Positions 46,872-58,260 of a stretch of 64,000 nt of DNA are shown here, piece by piece. Location: NCBI GenBank assembly GCA_026120185.1, contig JANUWF010001059.1, positions 1,967,001 through 2,031,000 on the forward strand. The letters run 5' to 3'. Both the position numbers and the translations under genes were made by a program. The notes under the pieces were generated by a model. It saw nothing but the letters and a program-made list of their open reading frames with translations, did not search any database and was not told the DNA's origin. The DNA is from Voacanga thouarsii. Lineage: Eukaryota > Streptophyta > Magnoliopsida > Gentianales > Apocynaceae. Within the stretch, counting starts at the first letter, position 1, and each line of letters opens with the position of its first letter.

Positions 46872-47822
46872 ATGGCAACAAACAGTTCGAATAATTCATT
46901 GCGATCTGTGCTTGAGAAAGACAAGCTTAGTGGGACTAACTTTCTTGATTGGGCACGAAACTTAAGAATTGTTCTTAAGCAAGAAAAAAGGCTCTATGTT
47001 CTTGAAAATCTTATTCCCCCTGCTCCAGCAAATAACGCCTCAAAAGCTGAAAAAGATGCTTATAGTAAGCACAAAGATGACTCCAATGATGTTACTTGCC
47101 TCATGCTAGCAACCATGAACTCTGAACTTCAAAAACAGTTTGAAGAAGCAGAGGCATATGACATGATTGTGCATCTCAAGGAAATGTTCCAAGAGCAAGC
47201 ACGACAAGAGAGATTTGAAACTCACAAGGCGTTAAATGCGTGTAAGATGGTTTCTGGCACCTCGGTAAGTGCTCATGTCCTTAAAATGAAGGGCTATCTA
47301 GATCATCTTGATAAGCTTGGTGCTCCTGTTAATCATGACATGGCCATGGATTTGATCTTGGGCTCTTTACCTGCTGAGTATGACCAGTTTGTCATGAATT
47401 TTTACATGCATAATATGGAGAAATCCATTACTGAATTGCATGGGATGCTAAAACAAGCTGAACTGAACATTAAGAAGAATACTCCTAGTGTTCTAATGGT
47501 TCAAAAAGGGAAAGGCAAAAAGAACAACCAAAATGGCAAGGTCATAGCTAGTAAGGGTAAGGACAAGGCAAAGTCCAAGTTCAAGCCCAAACCTAAGGCC
47601 AAGACACCAAAAGAGGGAGCTTGCCACCATTGTGGAGAACAAGGACATTGGTTAAAAAATTGCAAGCTCTATTTGGAAGCAAAGAAAAAGAAGGACAGTG
47701 AGACTGCCGCTTCAGGTATTTATGTTATTGAAATTAATTTATCTACTTCTGATTCATGGTTATTGGATACCGGTTGTGGATCTCACATTTGTGTAAATGT
47801 GCAGGGGTCTAAAAAGGAGTAG
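46872..47822 (+). CDS. Copia D gag and start of protease (316 codons)
   Basis: ATG 46872 (MATNSSNNSLRSVLEKDKL). NFLDWARNLRIVL is the gag N-terminal signature; then SELQKQFEEAEAYDMI, SVSAHVLKMKGYLDHL, a lysine-rich stretch, and the zinc knuckle CHHCGEQGHWLKNC (47622-47663). The protease active site DSWLLDTGCGSHIC follows at about 47748. An extra G in the GGGG run at about 47804 shifts the frame, so it ends early at 47822, while pol continues in the next frame from 47797. The rest is open and well conserved. Confidence 0.9.
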   Translation: MATNSSNNSLRSVLEKDKLSGTNFLDWARNLRIVLKQEKRLYVLENLIPPAPANNASKAEKDAYSKHKDDSNDVTCLMLATMNSELQKQFEEAEAYDMIVHLKEMFQEQARQERFETHKALNACKMVSGTSVSAHVLKMKGYLDHLDKLGAPVNHDMAMDLILGSLPAEYDQFVMNFYMHNMEKSITELHGMLKQAELNIKKNTPSVLMVQKGKGKKNNQNGKVIASKGKDKAKSKFKPKPKAKTPKEGACHHCGEQGHWLKNCKLYLEAKKKKDSETAASGIYVIEINLSTSDSWLLDTGCGSHICVNVQGSKKE

Positions 47823-49371
47823 AGCCTTGGCAAAAGGCGAGGTGGACCTACGAGTTGCGAATGGAGCAAAAGTTGCTGCAATAGCTGTAGGAACTTTTGA
47901 ATTAATTTTGCCCAGTGGGCTTGTTTTAGAACTGAACAATTGTTTTTATGTTCCTGCTATGAGTAGGAATATTATTTCAGTTTCTTGTTTGGATTTAGAA
48001 GGTTTTGAATTTGTTATTAGGAATAACATTTGCTCCCTTAATAAAAATGGCATTTTTTATGGAGATGCTTCATTATCGAATGGGCTTTATATTCTAAATC
48101 TTCGTGGATCTTCAGACATGTCTATCTATAATATAAATACTAAGAGATTGAAATCCAATGATTTAAATCAGACTTACTTCTGGCATTGTCGTTTGGGCCA
48201 TATAAATGAGAAACGCAAAATAAAGCTTCATAATGATGGGCTTCTAAAATCGTTTGATTTAGAATTTTACAAAACATGTGATTCTTGTTTATTAGGCAAA
48301 ATGACTAAAGCGCCTTTCAAGAGACAAAATGAAAGGGCAACTGATTTATTGGGCCTAATACATACTGATGTATGTGGACCAATGAATTCACTAGCTAGAG
48401 GAGGATTTCAGTACTTCATTACATTTACAGATGATTTCAGCAGATATGGCTACCTGTATCTGATGAAACACAAATCTGAATCGTTCCAGAAATTCAAAGA
48501 ATTTCAAAATGAAGTACAAAATCAACTTGGCAAAAGTATCAAAACACTTCGATCGGATCGAGGTGGTGAATACTTAAGTCACGAGTTTGACGAGTATCTT
48601 AAAAATTGTGGAATTATTTCCCAATTAACTCCACCAGGAACACCTCAATGGAATGGTGTATCTAAATGGAGAAATCGGACTTTATTAGATATGGTTCGAT
48701 CAATGATGAGTCAAACTAATCTTCCAATCTCCTTTTGGGGTTATGCCCTGGAGACTGCTGCATTCATACTAAATCGAGTTCCATCTAAATTGGTTCAGAA
48801 AACGCCATATGAGATATGGACTGGGAGACAATCTAGTTTGTTATTTCTGAAGAATTGGGGTTGTGAAGTTTATGTAAAGCGTTTATTATCTGATAAACTT
48901 GCACCTAAATCAGATAAATGTATATTTGTGGGGTATTCTAAAGAAACTAAAGGATATCAATTTTATCTCCCAAAAGAAAATAGAGTAATTATTGCTCGAA
49001 ATGGATTCTTTCTTGAAAAGGAATTTATTTCCAAAAGAATCAGTGGGAGTAAAATACATCTTGATGAGATTCAAGGACCACAATTAGTGCCTGAACCTCA
49101 TCAAGATGAGATTCAAGAGCCACAATTAGTGCCTGAACCAAATAATGAATCTCGATTAGATGGCTCACAAGTCCAAGATGAGCCTACATCTATAGAACAA
49201 GGACCTCGAAGATCTGATAGGGTTCGTCAACAACCTGAGAGATATAGATTTCTCATCACTGACGATCACAATGTGGAGCTTATGGTTAATGATGAGCCCA
49301 CTTCCTATCAAGAAGCCATTAAGAGTTCTGACTCTAGAAAATGGTTAGAGGCTATGAAGTCTGAGATGTAA
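47797..49371 (+). CDS. Copia D integrase region (524 codons)
   Basis: Open frame continuing protease after the frame shift: LVLELNNCFYVPAMSRNIIS, the pre-integrase domain with WHCRLGHINEKR, then integrase with catalytic Asp in HTDVCGP (48367-48369) and in RSDRGGEY (48556-48558). The third residue, 35 positions later in NGVSKWRN (48664-48666), is Lys where the family has Glu, so the enzyme should be dead. The tail has GYSKETKGYQFYLP and an imperfect repeat QLVPEPHQDEIQ before the RT hinge RSDRVRQQPERY. It stops at TAA 49369 where Gln is expected. Confidence 0.9.
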   Translation: MCRGLKRSRALAKGEVDLRVANGAKVAAIAVGTFELILPSGLVLELNNCFYVPAMSRNIISVSCLDLEGFEFVIRNNICSLNKNGIFYGDASLSNGLYILNLRGSSDMSIYNINTKRLKSNDLNQTYFWHCRLGHINEKRKIKLHNDGLLKSFDLEFYKTCDSCLLGKMTKAPFKRQNERATDLLGLIHTDVCGPMNSLARGGFQYFITFTDDFSRYGYLYLMKHKSESFQKFKEFQNEVQNQLGKSIKTLRSDRGGEYLSHEFDEYLKNCGIISQLTPPGTPQWNGVSKWRNRTLLDMVRSMMSQTNLPISFWGYALETAAFILNRVPSKLVQKTPYEIWTGRQSSLLFLKNWGCEVYVKRLLSDKLAPKSDKCIFVGYSKETKGYQFYLPKENRVIIARNGFFLEKEFISKRISGSKIHLDEIQGPQLVPEPHQDEIQEPQLVPEPNNESRLDGSQVQDEPTSIEQGPRRSDRVRQQPERYRFLITDDHNVELMVNDEPTSYQEAIKSSDSRKWLEAMKSEM

Positions 49372-49374
49372 TCC

Positions 49375-50100
49375 ATGTATGATAACCAAGTTTGGACTTT
49401 GGTTAACCCACCTAAAGGTTCAAAAACCATTGGGTGTAAGTGGGTTTTCAAAAAGAAAAAAGACATGGAGGGAAATGTGCATACTTACAAAGCACGACTG
49501 GTAGCAAAAGGTTATAGACAAACTCATGGTATAGACTATGATGAAACATTTTCACCAGTTGTAATGCTTAAATCTATCAGAATTCTTCTTGCCATAGTAG
49601 TATATTATAACTATGAAATTTGGAAAATGGATGTCAAAATCGCGTTTCTTAATGGAAACTTACTCGAAGATGTGTACATGACACAACCTGAGGGTTTTGA
49701 TGATCCTTTGAATTCTAATAAAGTGTGCAAGCTTCAAAGATCCATTTATGGATTGAAGCAAGCATCTCGAAGCTGGAATCTTCATTTTGATGAAGCAATT
49801 AAAGAATTTAACTTTATCAAAAATGAAGATGAGCCTTGTGTCTATAAGAAAACAAGTGGGAATGCAATAGTCTTTTTGGTACTTTATGTTAATAATATCT
49901 TACTCATTGGAAACGACATCCCAACTCTACAAAGTGTAAAGACATGGTTGGGAAATTGTTTCTCAATGAAAGACTTAGGTGAAGCTGCCTATATTCTAGG
50001 TATAAGGATCTATAGAGATAGATCTAGAAAGCTAATTGGACTAAGTCAAAGTGCATACGTTGACAAGGTATCGAAAAGGTTCGAGTATGCAAGACTCTAA
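49375..50100 (+). pseudogene. Copia D reverse transcriptase
   Basis: Continues the same frame after the stop: MYDNQVWTLVNPPKG, KWVFKKKKDMEG, YKARLVAKGYRQTHGIDY, TFSPVVMLKSIRILL, WKMDVKIAFLNGNL, and SIYGLKQASRSW. The catalytic box reads YVNN (49885-49896) instead of YVDD, both Asp codons changed to Asn. An extra base near 50080 shifts the frame, ending it at 50100. Confidence 0.9.
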
Positions 50101-50566
50101 GAGAGGATTCTTGCCAATGTCACATGGCATTAAGCTCAGCAAAACTCAAAGTCCTTCTACGAAGGATGAAGAAGAGCACATGAACAAGATACCATACGCT
50201 TCCGCTATAGGGTCTATCATGTATGCCATGTCATGTACTCGACCCGATGTATCATATGCATTGAGCATAACAAGCAGGTTCCAGTCAAATCCTGGAGAGG
50301 CACACTGGACCGTTGTCAAGAACATACTAAAGTACTTAAGAAGAACTAAAGATATGTTCTTAGTTTATGGAGGACAAGAAGGCGAGCTAGTTGTAAATGG
50401 TTACACCGATGCTAGTTTTCGATCCGACATAGATGATTATAGATCGCAATCGAGTTTTCTATTTTGTTTGAATGGAGGTGCTCGTAAGTCGGAAAAGTTC
50501 AAAGCAAGACACCGTGGTCGATTCTATTACGTAAGTCGAGTATGTAGTCGCCTCAACTGCAGCTAA
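50051..50566 (+). pseudogene. Copia D RT end and RNase H, part 1
   Basis: After the +1 shift: SKRGFLPMSHGIKLSKTQSP, IPYASAIGSIMYAMSCTRPDVSYAL, GEAHWTVVKNILKYLRRT, GYTDASFRSD (RNase H Asp). A second shift near 50490 scrambles the SWKSSKQ...TTEAEYVA region. Confidence 0.85.
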
Positions 50567-50850
50567 AGAAGCAGTTTAGATTAAAAAGTTCATTACAGAA
50601 CTAGATGTAGTTCCTAGTATTGTGAACCCAGTGGATCTCTATTGTGACAACAATGGAGCCATTACACAAGCTAAGGAACCAAGATCACATCAGCGATCCA
50701 AACATATACTTAGACGTTTTCATCTCATTCGAGAAATTGTTGATAGAGGAGATGTCAATGTATGCAAGGTGCCAATTGATGACAATGTTGCAGATCCACT
50801 GACAAAGCCTCATCTAAACATGATAGTCATACCAGATCAATAGGATTACG
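50567..50850 (+). pseudogene. Copia D RNase H, part 2
   Basis: Back in an open frame: KKFITELDVVPSI, NPVDLYCDNNGAITQAKEPR, SKHILRRFHLIREI and DNVADPLTKP, ending at the stop TAG 50841. A short polypurine-like tract (GCAAGTGTGAGAC) precedes the 3' LTR at 50887. Confidence 0.85.
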
Positions 50851-50886
50851 GCTTATGCCAAATTGGTCTTAGTGCAAGTGTGAGAC

Positions 50887-52334
50887 TGTTAGGGATATGC
50901 CCTAGAGTCAATTTGTACTTATACAATTGTCATTATGTTTTATATAATAATATGAGGCTTTCCTTTCCATGAATAGTGAGTTTTGTTTTGTTGGTCATCA
51001 AGTACGTGACTTGATAGTAAAACCCTACAATGAATACAATGACTATTCTAAAACTGTCCCTGATCGATTATTATTATTGTAATAATAATAAATTAATATT
51101 AGTATGTTTGTGACTTGATGGCTATGTTTTACTGGCCATGGATATTTGTGATATCGAGTCAAGACATAAATAATTGTTAGAGAACATTGTATTGGACATG
51201 ACCCTCTGTGAGAGTACTTCATGGAATATGTCATAAGTACTTTCTAGTCATAATAATATTGAAAGTCCTTCGACCTAAATTCATCATAGTTTCCTACTTG
51301 ATAAATTCTATATTTTGACATTGTCTAAAGTTGTCTTTAACCAGATAATAAATTAGACTACTGTTGGATATAGAATAAATCAAGGAGAGGAATATGATTG
51401 ATTATAAAGGAATTTGTCCCTCTCAGTTATGGGAGAGATATCCATGGGCCCCTTGATAAGTTAGACTGTTAAAAATGCATGGTCGTGCTCAAATATATCA
51501 ATCTAAGATATTGATATCATTTGTTTGAACAGTCTACTATGAAATCAAGAAATAATTGATTAAGCTTAATAAGGATGACATGCTACGTGCCTTATGCTTA
51601 ATCTGGATATCGTGTGATAAAAGGACTAAATATAAAATTATGGTTTGGTTCAAAGAGATCACCTATCTTCATTTAACCTGGATAGTTATAATGTTTTGCT
51701 AGAAACCGCTTATAACTTGTGAGCCATTTAAATATGATTTAGGCACACTGCCAGTGTTAAATGAACCTATAGGGTCACACAATAAGCGAACTTGTTAGGT
51801 TATTTTTCTGGTGACCAGGTTCGATGAATCTGGATGATATCCAGATTATAAGAATCTGACTCGGTAAATTAATTAGTTAAATTAGCGAGATAATGGCAAA
51901 ATCTTATCATATCAGTTTTAATTTAATTTGAATTTAAATTAGAATATGATAAGATATTATTATAGTTGGACTCTAAGAGGTTCGGGGGTTTCTAAGAAAA
52001 CCCTAGCCGTCTTTTCAATAGTCCAATTTTTCGGTTGAGAACATTCGTGCCATTCTCTACCAGAAAGAAAAAAAAACCCCTCTCAAACCCTAGGCGCTAG
52101 CACTCCCCGGGTATTGAGTGAGTTCGCGGTGCGTATCCGATAGAGGACGTTCGCATACTGCAGCGTCTGGTGATTGTTCGGGTTGAACGTACAACAGCGC
52201 AACCAGAATCGAAGGATTTCGATTACAGCAACCAGAGGTAATTCTTAAAGCTTAGATCTTCTTAATCGTTTACTTGGGTCCTCGGGAGGGATTCGTGGAT
52301 GTTTTCCGCGTTTAGGAGTCCACGAATCCTAACA
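50887..52334 (+). repeat. 3' LTR of copia D
   Basis: TGTTAGGGATATGCC to AATCCTAACA, 1448 bp, about 98% identical to the 5' LTR by eye, followed by AAAAG. Confidence 0.95.
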
Positions 52335-52339
52335 AAAAG

Positions 52340-53845
52340 TTCCATTGATAAAATGACCACTAATTCACACCACCTATGGGTAATCTAATGCTTAAAAACT
52401 TCCAGCGTAGGTTGGTCGATCCTAACAAATACCGTAGGCTTTTAATTTTACTCTTCCATTAGCTTTAGATACTTGTGAAAATCCATCCTATAGGGGGTCA
52501 TGCTTAGAATGACATGAGGAAATCCACTATCACTAATTAGAGTTGTAATGGAAGTCACGGTGTCGTTGGAACCCCTCTCTCACTTAATCTTTTATTAAAA
52601 ATAGAGTTTTATGCCCAAAACACGTTTTCTATAATCTTATAGTTTTATTAACTTTAATAAAAATCTAAAATTTAATATTATTCTCTATGTCAAGGATTAT
52701 ACCCTTTGAGAGAATAAATTATAAATTTATTTTACTATTCTAAGTTAATTACTAAATAAAATTTTATTAAATAACCTTCAGTTCAACATTATTCTCTATA
52801 TCAAGGATTAAACCCTTTGAGAGTATAAACCATGAACTCTTTTATTTTAAAGTTTCTTAGATCAAAATGTTTTATCAAAAACCCATCCTATCTAGTGAGA
52901 CATTGGTCTCACAAGAATTTGCGCATTTTATCACAAAAATGAAATAAGCATAATACCAAAAGTAATCTTTTTTTTTCCATACTCAAACTATTCATTTAAT
53001 CCTGAGTGACCAAATAATGGATTAAACATCGTGAATTAAATATTAATGATCATGGTTAATCCTAAGGTGGTTCCATCCATTACTATTCATTTTCATGCAA
53101 ATTATTCATCCATAAATAAATAAAATTAACCTCATACAATGGTTTCAAAACATGATTACATGAAGGAAAATTGAGAAACAAAACTTCAGGAGCTGCTCAT
53201 CTATTTCTTGGACAACTGCCAAATGCTCTACATTTTGGACCTATTTTGCCATTCCCGAGAAGACCCGGCACCGGCTCTAGCTCCCGCACCCAGGGCTAGC
53301 TAAACTCTGGAGTTCGTTGATTTTGCCATCCTAAGAGGAGCCGGCGTTGGGTCTAACTCATGCACTTGATGCCGGCTGAGCTCTGGAATTCGCCGACTGT
53401 TGGAAAAAAATTCAGCTTCCGCACAAAAAAATTCTGCACATAGCAACCACCAAAATGCCTAAAATTTAGCCACAAAATTGCCCAGAACTTTCCAACTTTA
53501 CAACCACCTTTCACTGCTCAAAAACCAATAATCACGTCCTTCCAGTCCCCAAAGTTTACAGATTATAAGAATACAAAGAAATAGGAAAAATAGGCATAAA
53601 TAACATTCCTTTACAAGCACCTATGCCTTTAACTACGAGGTGTACATCAAATCTACTTAAAACCAGGAAAAACAATGTGAAAAATTGGAATACATGATCC
53701 TATACCTCAACAGCGAGGCATACATGAACTCTAGAAACTAATGTATGAGGGATCATATGAAATCATAAAACATTCATTTTCTAAATAGTAAAGGAACCAC
53801 CTTTTCCAATTTTAACCCTAGTACATGCTCCTAGAAGAAAACCGT
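52340..53845 (-). other. Leader of copia B, part next to the primer-binding site
   Basis: Matches A at about 21793-23320 in reverse. A GC-rich island at about 53265-53400 is the counterpart of the one in A (22240-22380). Confidence 0.75.
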
Positions 53846-53858
53846 GGCTCTGATACCA
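53846..53858 (-). promoter_or_regulatory. Primer-binding site of copia B
   Basis: The minus strand reads TGGTATCAGAGCC, two bases after the LTR end, same as A. Confidence 0.9.
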
Positions 53859-53860
53859 CT

Positions 53861-55668
53861 TGAAGGATTATGGAAAGACATCAAAGAAAAATGCAGCGAA
53901 AAATTTTTAGTTTTTTCGAGCCACATCTAGAAGAGGGTACTTACTTTTCCTTGTTGGTCACAGATTAACCAACATGGGGACGTGTTGCACTAGAACTTCT
54001 TGCGTTAGAAGGGGAGAAGGAGGCGTCTACTGTTTAACAGGAATTCCCGCCAATCTTCTACTCCTACACATCAAACGTCTCCGAGTTTCTTCTCTTTGTC
54101 TTCCAAAATATGACTCTACCTTACTCTTGGCATTAGCTTGGTGAGAGCACCTTCTTGGATAATTAACACACTCTCCTAGAGAGAAGGAAGAGAAGGACGA
54201 AAAATCAGAGAGGGAGAGAGCAGATTGCACACACTAGAGAGAAAAAAACCCAAAACCTATAGAGGTTTTGGGTTTTTTTTCTCTCTTCTCCTTCATATTT
54301 TCAGCCAACCTTAGGGCTTTTATAAGCCTTAATGGCTGAAAACCAACAAGCCCTAATGGGCTAGGTGTTGTGCTCAAAAATCAATCCAAGACTGGTTCAA
54401 TCCTCTTAAGTAATTAATTATCTTTTTTGGGCCTCATTAAATACTCAAGACTAATTAATTAATTCTAATTAGACTCTTAATATATGCCAACATATATCAA
54501 CCCAATTAATTAGTTTATTCTAGCCCAATTTTCTTAATTAATTAATTATCTTTTTCTGGGCCTTATCAAAACTCAAGATTAATTAATTAATTCTAATTAG
54601 ACTCTTAGAATAAATTTTATTTCTCTTCCAAATAATTATTCATTAAACCCAGATTGTGTCTAAACAATACCAAGGTAACTTGAGCTACTCCAGGGACTAA
54701 GAGACATATTATTCATAGCAACTAAAATGATCAAAATGCCCTTACTATTAAAGAGTAACATTTTATCATTTTAAATATTTTCATTTATCACTATATGAAA
54801 ATATTGACCCCAAGAATGATATTACTTAAAGTAATGCTTCATCCTAAAATTAAAATGACAAAAATACCCTACTATGTAATACCCATCAATGAGATAGGAT
54901 AAATGTACTAACACCCATCTCAAAAATATGTACCATCCTTAGATCTCTAGTCTGATAATCATAACTCACTTAAAAGTACTTGCTTATCATTGGAAGCTAC
55001 CCAAAAGCACACATTCTAGAGCCACGTTCCCACGGCCCTGGATAATTTAGATTATTCTGGACAATCACAAATGGGTGATTAAACCTCACTAAGTGAAGCA
55101 AAGAAACTCTTTTGCATGAGTCCGTCTTAACTGACTAGAGTAATACACTCAACATGTAAGGATATTGATCTCACAAAAGAAATCTCACCTAACATACTTC
55201 AAAGTATAAAACTCTAGCTTCGCCAGATCACCAACTCACACTCAAGTATGAAGGTATTCGCTCACGCTGTAGCAGTAATAGTCTTGTTTCTATAATTATA
55301 ATACTTTAAGAGAGACCACTACTACTTGTCCAGTTCTATGTATTCGAAATACGCTTATGCCTATGATGTGAGTAAACTGCTCACTGATTCAAAGTAAATC
55401 ATTCCTCATTAGAAATCATGGCATAATAGTCTTACCTTGATGAAATGTTCAGTTCCATCAAACGACTAAGAACTCAATTTTATTTATGACAAGTACCCAT
55501 GGTCTATACCTTACTGTGAAGAATGACCCAACACATAAACCATTACTTGTCATACTTGGGCCCTTAAACATGCAATAATATAAAAAACAAACTAAATTGA
55601 ATGAATAAATATTTTATTGCAATATGTTCATACAGAATACATAGTTTTTGAAGGCATACTTTCCAACA
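53861..55668 (-). repeat. 5' LTR of copia B
   Basis: On the minus strand TGTTGGAAAGTATGCC (55668) to AATCCTTCA (53861). Complete, 1808 bp. It includes the small frame at 54071-54027. Confidence 0.9.
54027..54071 (-). other. LTR-encoded small ORF, truncated copy
   Basis: MCRSRRLAGIPVKQ then a stop. A single change has turned the next codon into TAG, so the frame is broken here, while A keeps it open. Confidence 0.45.
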
Positions 55669-56769
55669 AAGCAAGTACATTCAAGTGAATCATGAATTAT
55701 CATACTAGAGATCTAAGGATGGTAGATATCTTTGAGATGGGTGTTAGTACATTTATCCTGTCTCATTGATAGGTGTTATATAGATGGGTATTTCTGTCAT
55801 TTCACTTGTAGGTCAGAGATATTGCTTTATACAATATTATTCTTGGCGTCAATGTTTCCATGTGGTGATATTTGAGAATATTTAAAATGATAAAATGCAA
55901 GTATTTAATAGTAAGGGTATTTTAATCATTTTAGTAGTTATGAATAATATGTCTCTTGGTCTCCAGAGTAGCTCAAGTTACCTTGGTGTTGTTTAGATAC
56001 AATCTGGGCTTGGAAGAGAAATAAAATTTATTCTAAGAGTTCAATTAGAATTAATTAATTAGTCTTGGATTTTGATAAGGCCCAGAAAAGATAATTAATT
56101 AATTGAAAGAATTGGACTGAAATTAATTAATTAATTGGGCTGATATATATTAGCATATATTAAAAGTCTAATTAGAATTAATTAATTAATCTTGGATATT
56201 TAATGAGGCCCAGAAAAGATAATTAATTAATTAAGAGAATTAGGCCAGTCTTGGATTGATTTTTTAGCACAGCACCTAGCCCATTAGGGCTTGATGATTT
56301 TTGGCCATTAGGGCTTGAGAAAGCCCTAAGCTGACCGAAAATATGTAGAAGAGAAAAAAGAAACCCAATTGGTTTTCTAAAGTTTTTTTCTCTCCAGTGT
56401 GTGTCGTCTCTTTCTCTCTCACTCTGGTTTTCGTCCTTCTCTTCCTTCTCTCTTGGAGAGTGTTTTAATTATCCAAGAAGGCACTCTCATCAAGGTAACA
56501 CCAAAAGTAAAGTAGAGCCATACTCTGGAAGATGAAGAAAAGTAGCTTAGAGATGTTTGATGCGTAAGAGTAGAAGATTAGCAGGAATTCCTGTTAAACA
56601 GCAAGAGCCTCTTTCTCCCCTTCCAACGTAAGAAGTTCCAATGCAACCCGTCCCCACGTTGGTTAATTCGCAACTAGCAAGAAAAAGTAAGTATTTTCTT
56701 CTAGATATGACTCAAAAAACTGAAAAAAAATTTTGCTGCGTTCACTCTGATGTTTTCTATGATCCTTCA
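55669..56769 (+). repeat. 3' LTR of copia A, part 2
   Basis: Resumes the LTR of A near the position of 20640 in the 5' LTR and ends CCTTCA at 56769, followed by the ATGAG duplication. Contains MRKSRRLAGIP at 56560. Confidence 0.9.
56560..56631 (+). other. LTR-encoded small ORF, copy in A 3' LTR
   Basis: ATG 56560 reads MRKSRRLAGIPVKQQEPLSPL and soon meets a stop (TAA about 56629). Peptide start conserved with 21568. Confidence 0.45.
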
Positions 56770-56774
56770 ATGAG

Positions 56775-58260
56775 GCCATTGCTGATGTTGATGTAGATAA
56801 ATAGCAAGTAGCAATGGATGTCAAGATTGAGTCTATCTCAATCAAGTCAAGGATCTTGTCATTGCACCTGAAGGGATTAAACTTATAGAATGCAAGTAGG
56901 TAGACAAGAGAAAGAGAGGTGCAAATGGAAAGTTGGAAACTTATAAAGCAAGGTTGGTCGCAAAAGATTATACTTAGAAAGAAAGAATCGATTATAAAGG
57001 TACCTTTTCACCAGTTGCCATGCTTAAGTCCATTCACATTCTCTTAGCCATCATATGTCATTATAACTATGAAATATGACAAATGGACGTCAAGACAGCT
57101 TTTCTTAATAGCTATCTTAGTGAAGACATCTACATGACCCAGCCTGATGGCTTTAATGCGAAAAGCTAAGAACATATGGCATGTATGTTTAAGAAGTCCA
57201 TTTATGGACTTAAGCAAGTACCATGTGTATAGAATATATGTTTTGATGAAATTGTAAAATCTTATGGTTTCATATAAAACGTAGATGAACCATGCGTCTA
57301 TAGGAAGGCAGATAGGAACAACGTGTCTTTTTATGGTACTTTATGTATATGACCTCCTACTAATTGGAAATGATTTAGGGATATTGTCATCTATAAAGGT
57401 TTGGCTATCAAGTGAATTTAGCATGAAGGATATGGGAGAAACTAGTTACATTCTTGGTATAAAGGTTCTTAGAGATAGGAAGTAAAGAATGTTAGGCTTA
57501 TCCCAATATACTTACATTTACAAGTTATTGGCTAGGTTTAGTATGGATCAGTGTAAGGGGGAAATCCTATCCTTTAGGCACAGATTGACCTTGTCTTCTA
57601 AACAATGTCCTAAGACATAGGACGAAAGAGAAAGGATGAAAAGGATTCCATATGCCTTGACAGCAGGAAGTCTTATGTGTGCCATGCTTTGTACAATGTT
57701 AGATATCTATTTTGCAGTAGGCATGGTTAGCAGGTATCAGTCAAACCTAGAGGAAGAATATTGGTAAGTTGTAAAGTATATACTCAAGTACCTGAAGGGG
57801 ATGGGGGATTGTATACTTGTTTACAAAGCTGATGATTTAATACCAACCGGTTACACTGACTCAGACTTTTAGGCAGATAAAGATGAAAGGAAATTCACTA
57901 CTAGATATGTTTTCACTTTGTCTAGAGGGGCTATTTCATAGAAGAGTGTTAAGCAATCTTACATTGTTGATTCCACCATGAAAGTTGAGTATCTGGCAGC
58001 TTCAGAAGCTTCAAAAGAAGTGGTTTAGCTTCACAAGTTCCTCACAGAATTTGGAGTTATGCCACAAATCAATAGACCTAATACTATATATTGCAACAAT
58101 TTTGAAGCTGTGTCACAATGTAAGGAGCCAAGAGACCATCGGAAAGGCAGGCACATTGAGAGGAATTATTACTCGATTCGGGAGTTCACCCAGAAATGGG
58201 AGATAATGGTTGATCAGATTTCCTCTTCAAACAATCTAGTAGACCCATTTACCAAGCCTC
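56775..58260 (+). pseudogene. Copia E polyprotein relic, part 2 (RT and RNase H)
   Basis: Continues from 19994 across the whole of copia A. Pieces in order: IADVDVDK, KIESI, a region like WVDKRKRGANG, YKARLVAKDYT, QMDVKTAFLN-like, SIYGLKQ, the RT box YVYD (57342-57353, YVDD expected), LLIGNDLGILSSIKVWLSSE, DMGETSYILGI, YTDSDF-like, and RNase H with IYCNNFEAVSQCKEPRDHRKG ending DPFTKP. Heavily broken by stops and shifts. Cut at 58260 by the next element. Confidence 0.85.

Larger units (their letters stand above)
44054..52334 (+). mobile_element. Copia retrotransposon D, complete, youngest dated copy
   Basis: Complete element of 8281 bp with LTRs of 1447 and 1448 bp, duplication AAAAG (44049-44053, 52335-52339), primer-binding site, gag, protease, integrase, RT and RNase H in copia order. 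By eye the LTRs differ at about 30 sites, roughly 2%. It is a different family from A and B (unrelated LTR, different gag) and is inserted in the leader of B. Confidence 0.95.
31315..55668 (-). mobile_element. Copia retrotransposon B, full extent including nested insertions
   Basis: A close relative of A in opposite orientation, inserted in A's 3' LTR. The 5' LTR (53861-55668), primer-binding site, leader, gag, pol and the U3 end of the 3' LTR are present. About 1.3 kb of the 3' LTR end is deleted at the left border (31315-31330), so no duplication can be seen there. Contains element C (31376-39515) in the 3' LTR and element D (44054-52334) in the leader. Confidence 0.85.
19995..56769 (+). 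mobile_element. Copia retrotransposon A, full extent including nested insertions
   Basis: Both ends are defined: TGTTGAAAAGTATGCC at 19995 and CCTTCA at 56769, flanked by the 5-bp duplication ATGAG (19990-19994, 56770-56774). Order: 5' LTR, primer-binding site, leader, gag, protease, integrase, RT, RNase H, 3' LTR. Inside lie a solo LTR (25557-28800) and the whole copia B with its own insertions (31315-55668). Without these A would be about 9 kb. It sits inside the older copia E polyprotein. Confidence 0.9.

Noticed and set aside
56560..58260. Reading A's 3' LTR followed by pol as a tandem copia sharing one LTR
   Set aside because: The ATGAG duplication and the match of 19994 to 56775 show that the pol belongs to an older element into which A inserted.
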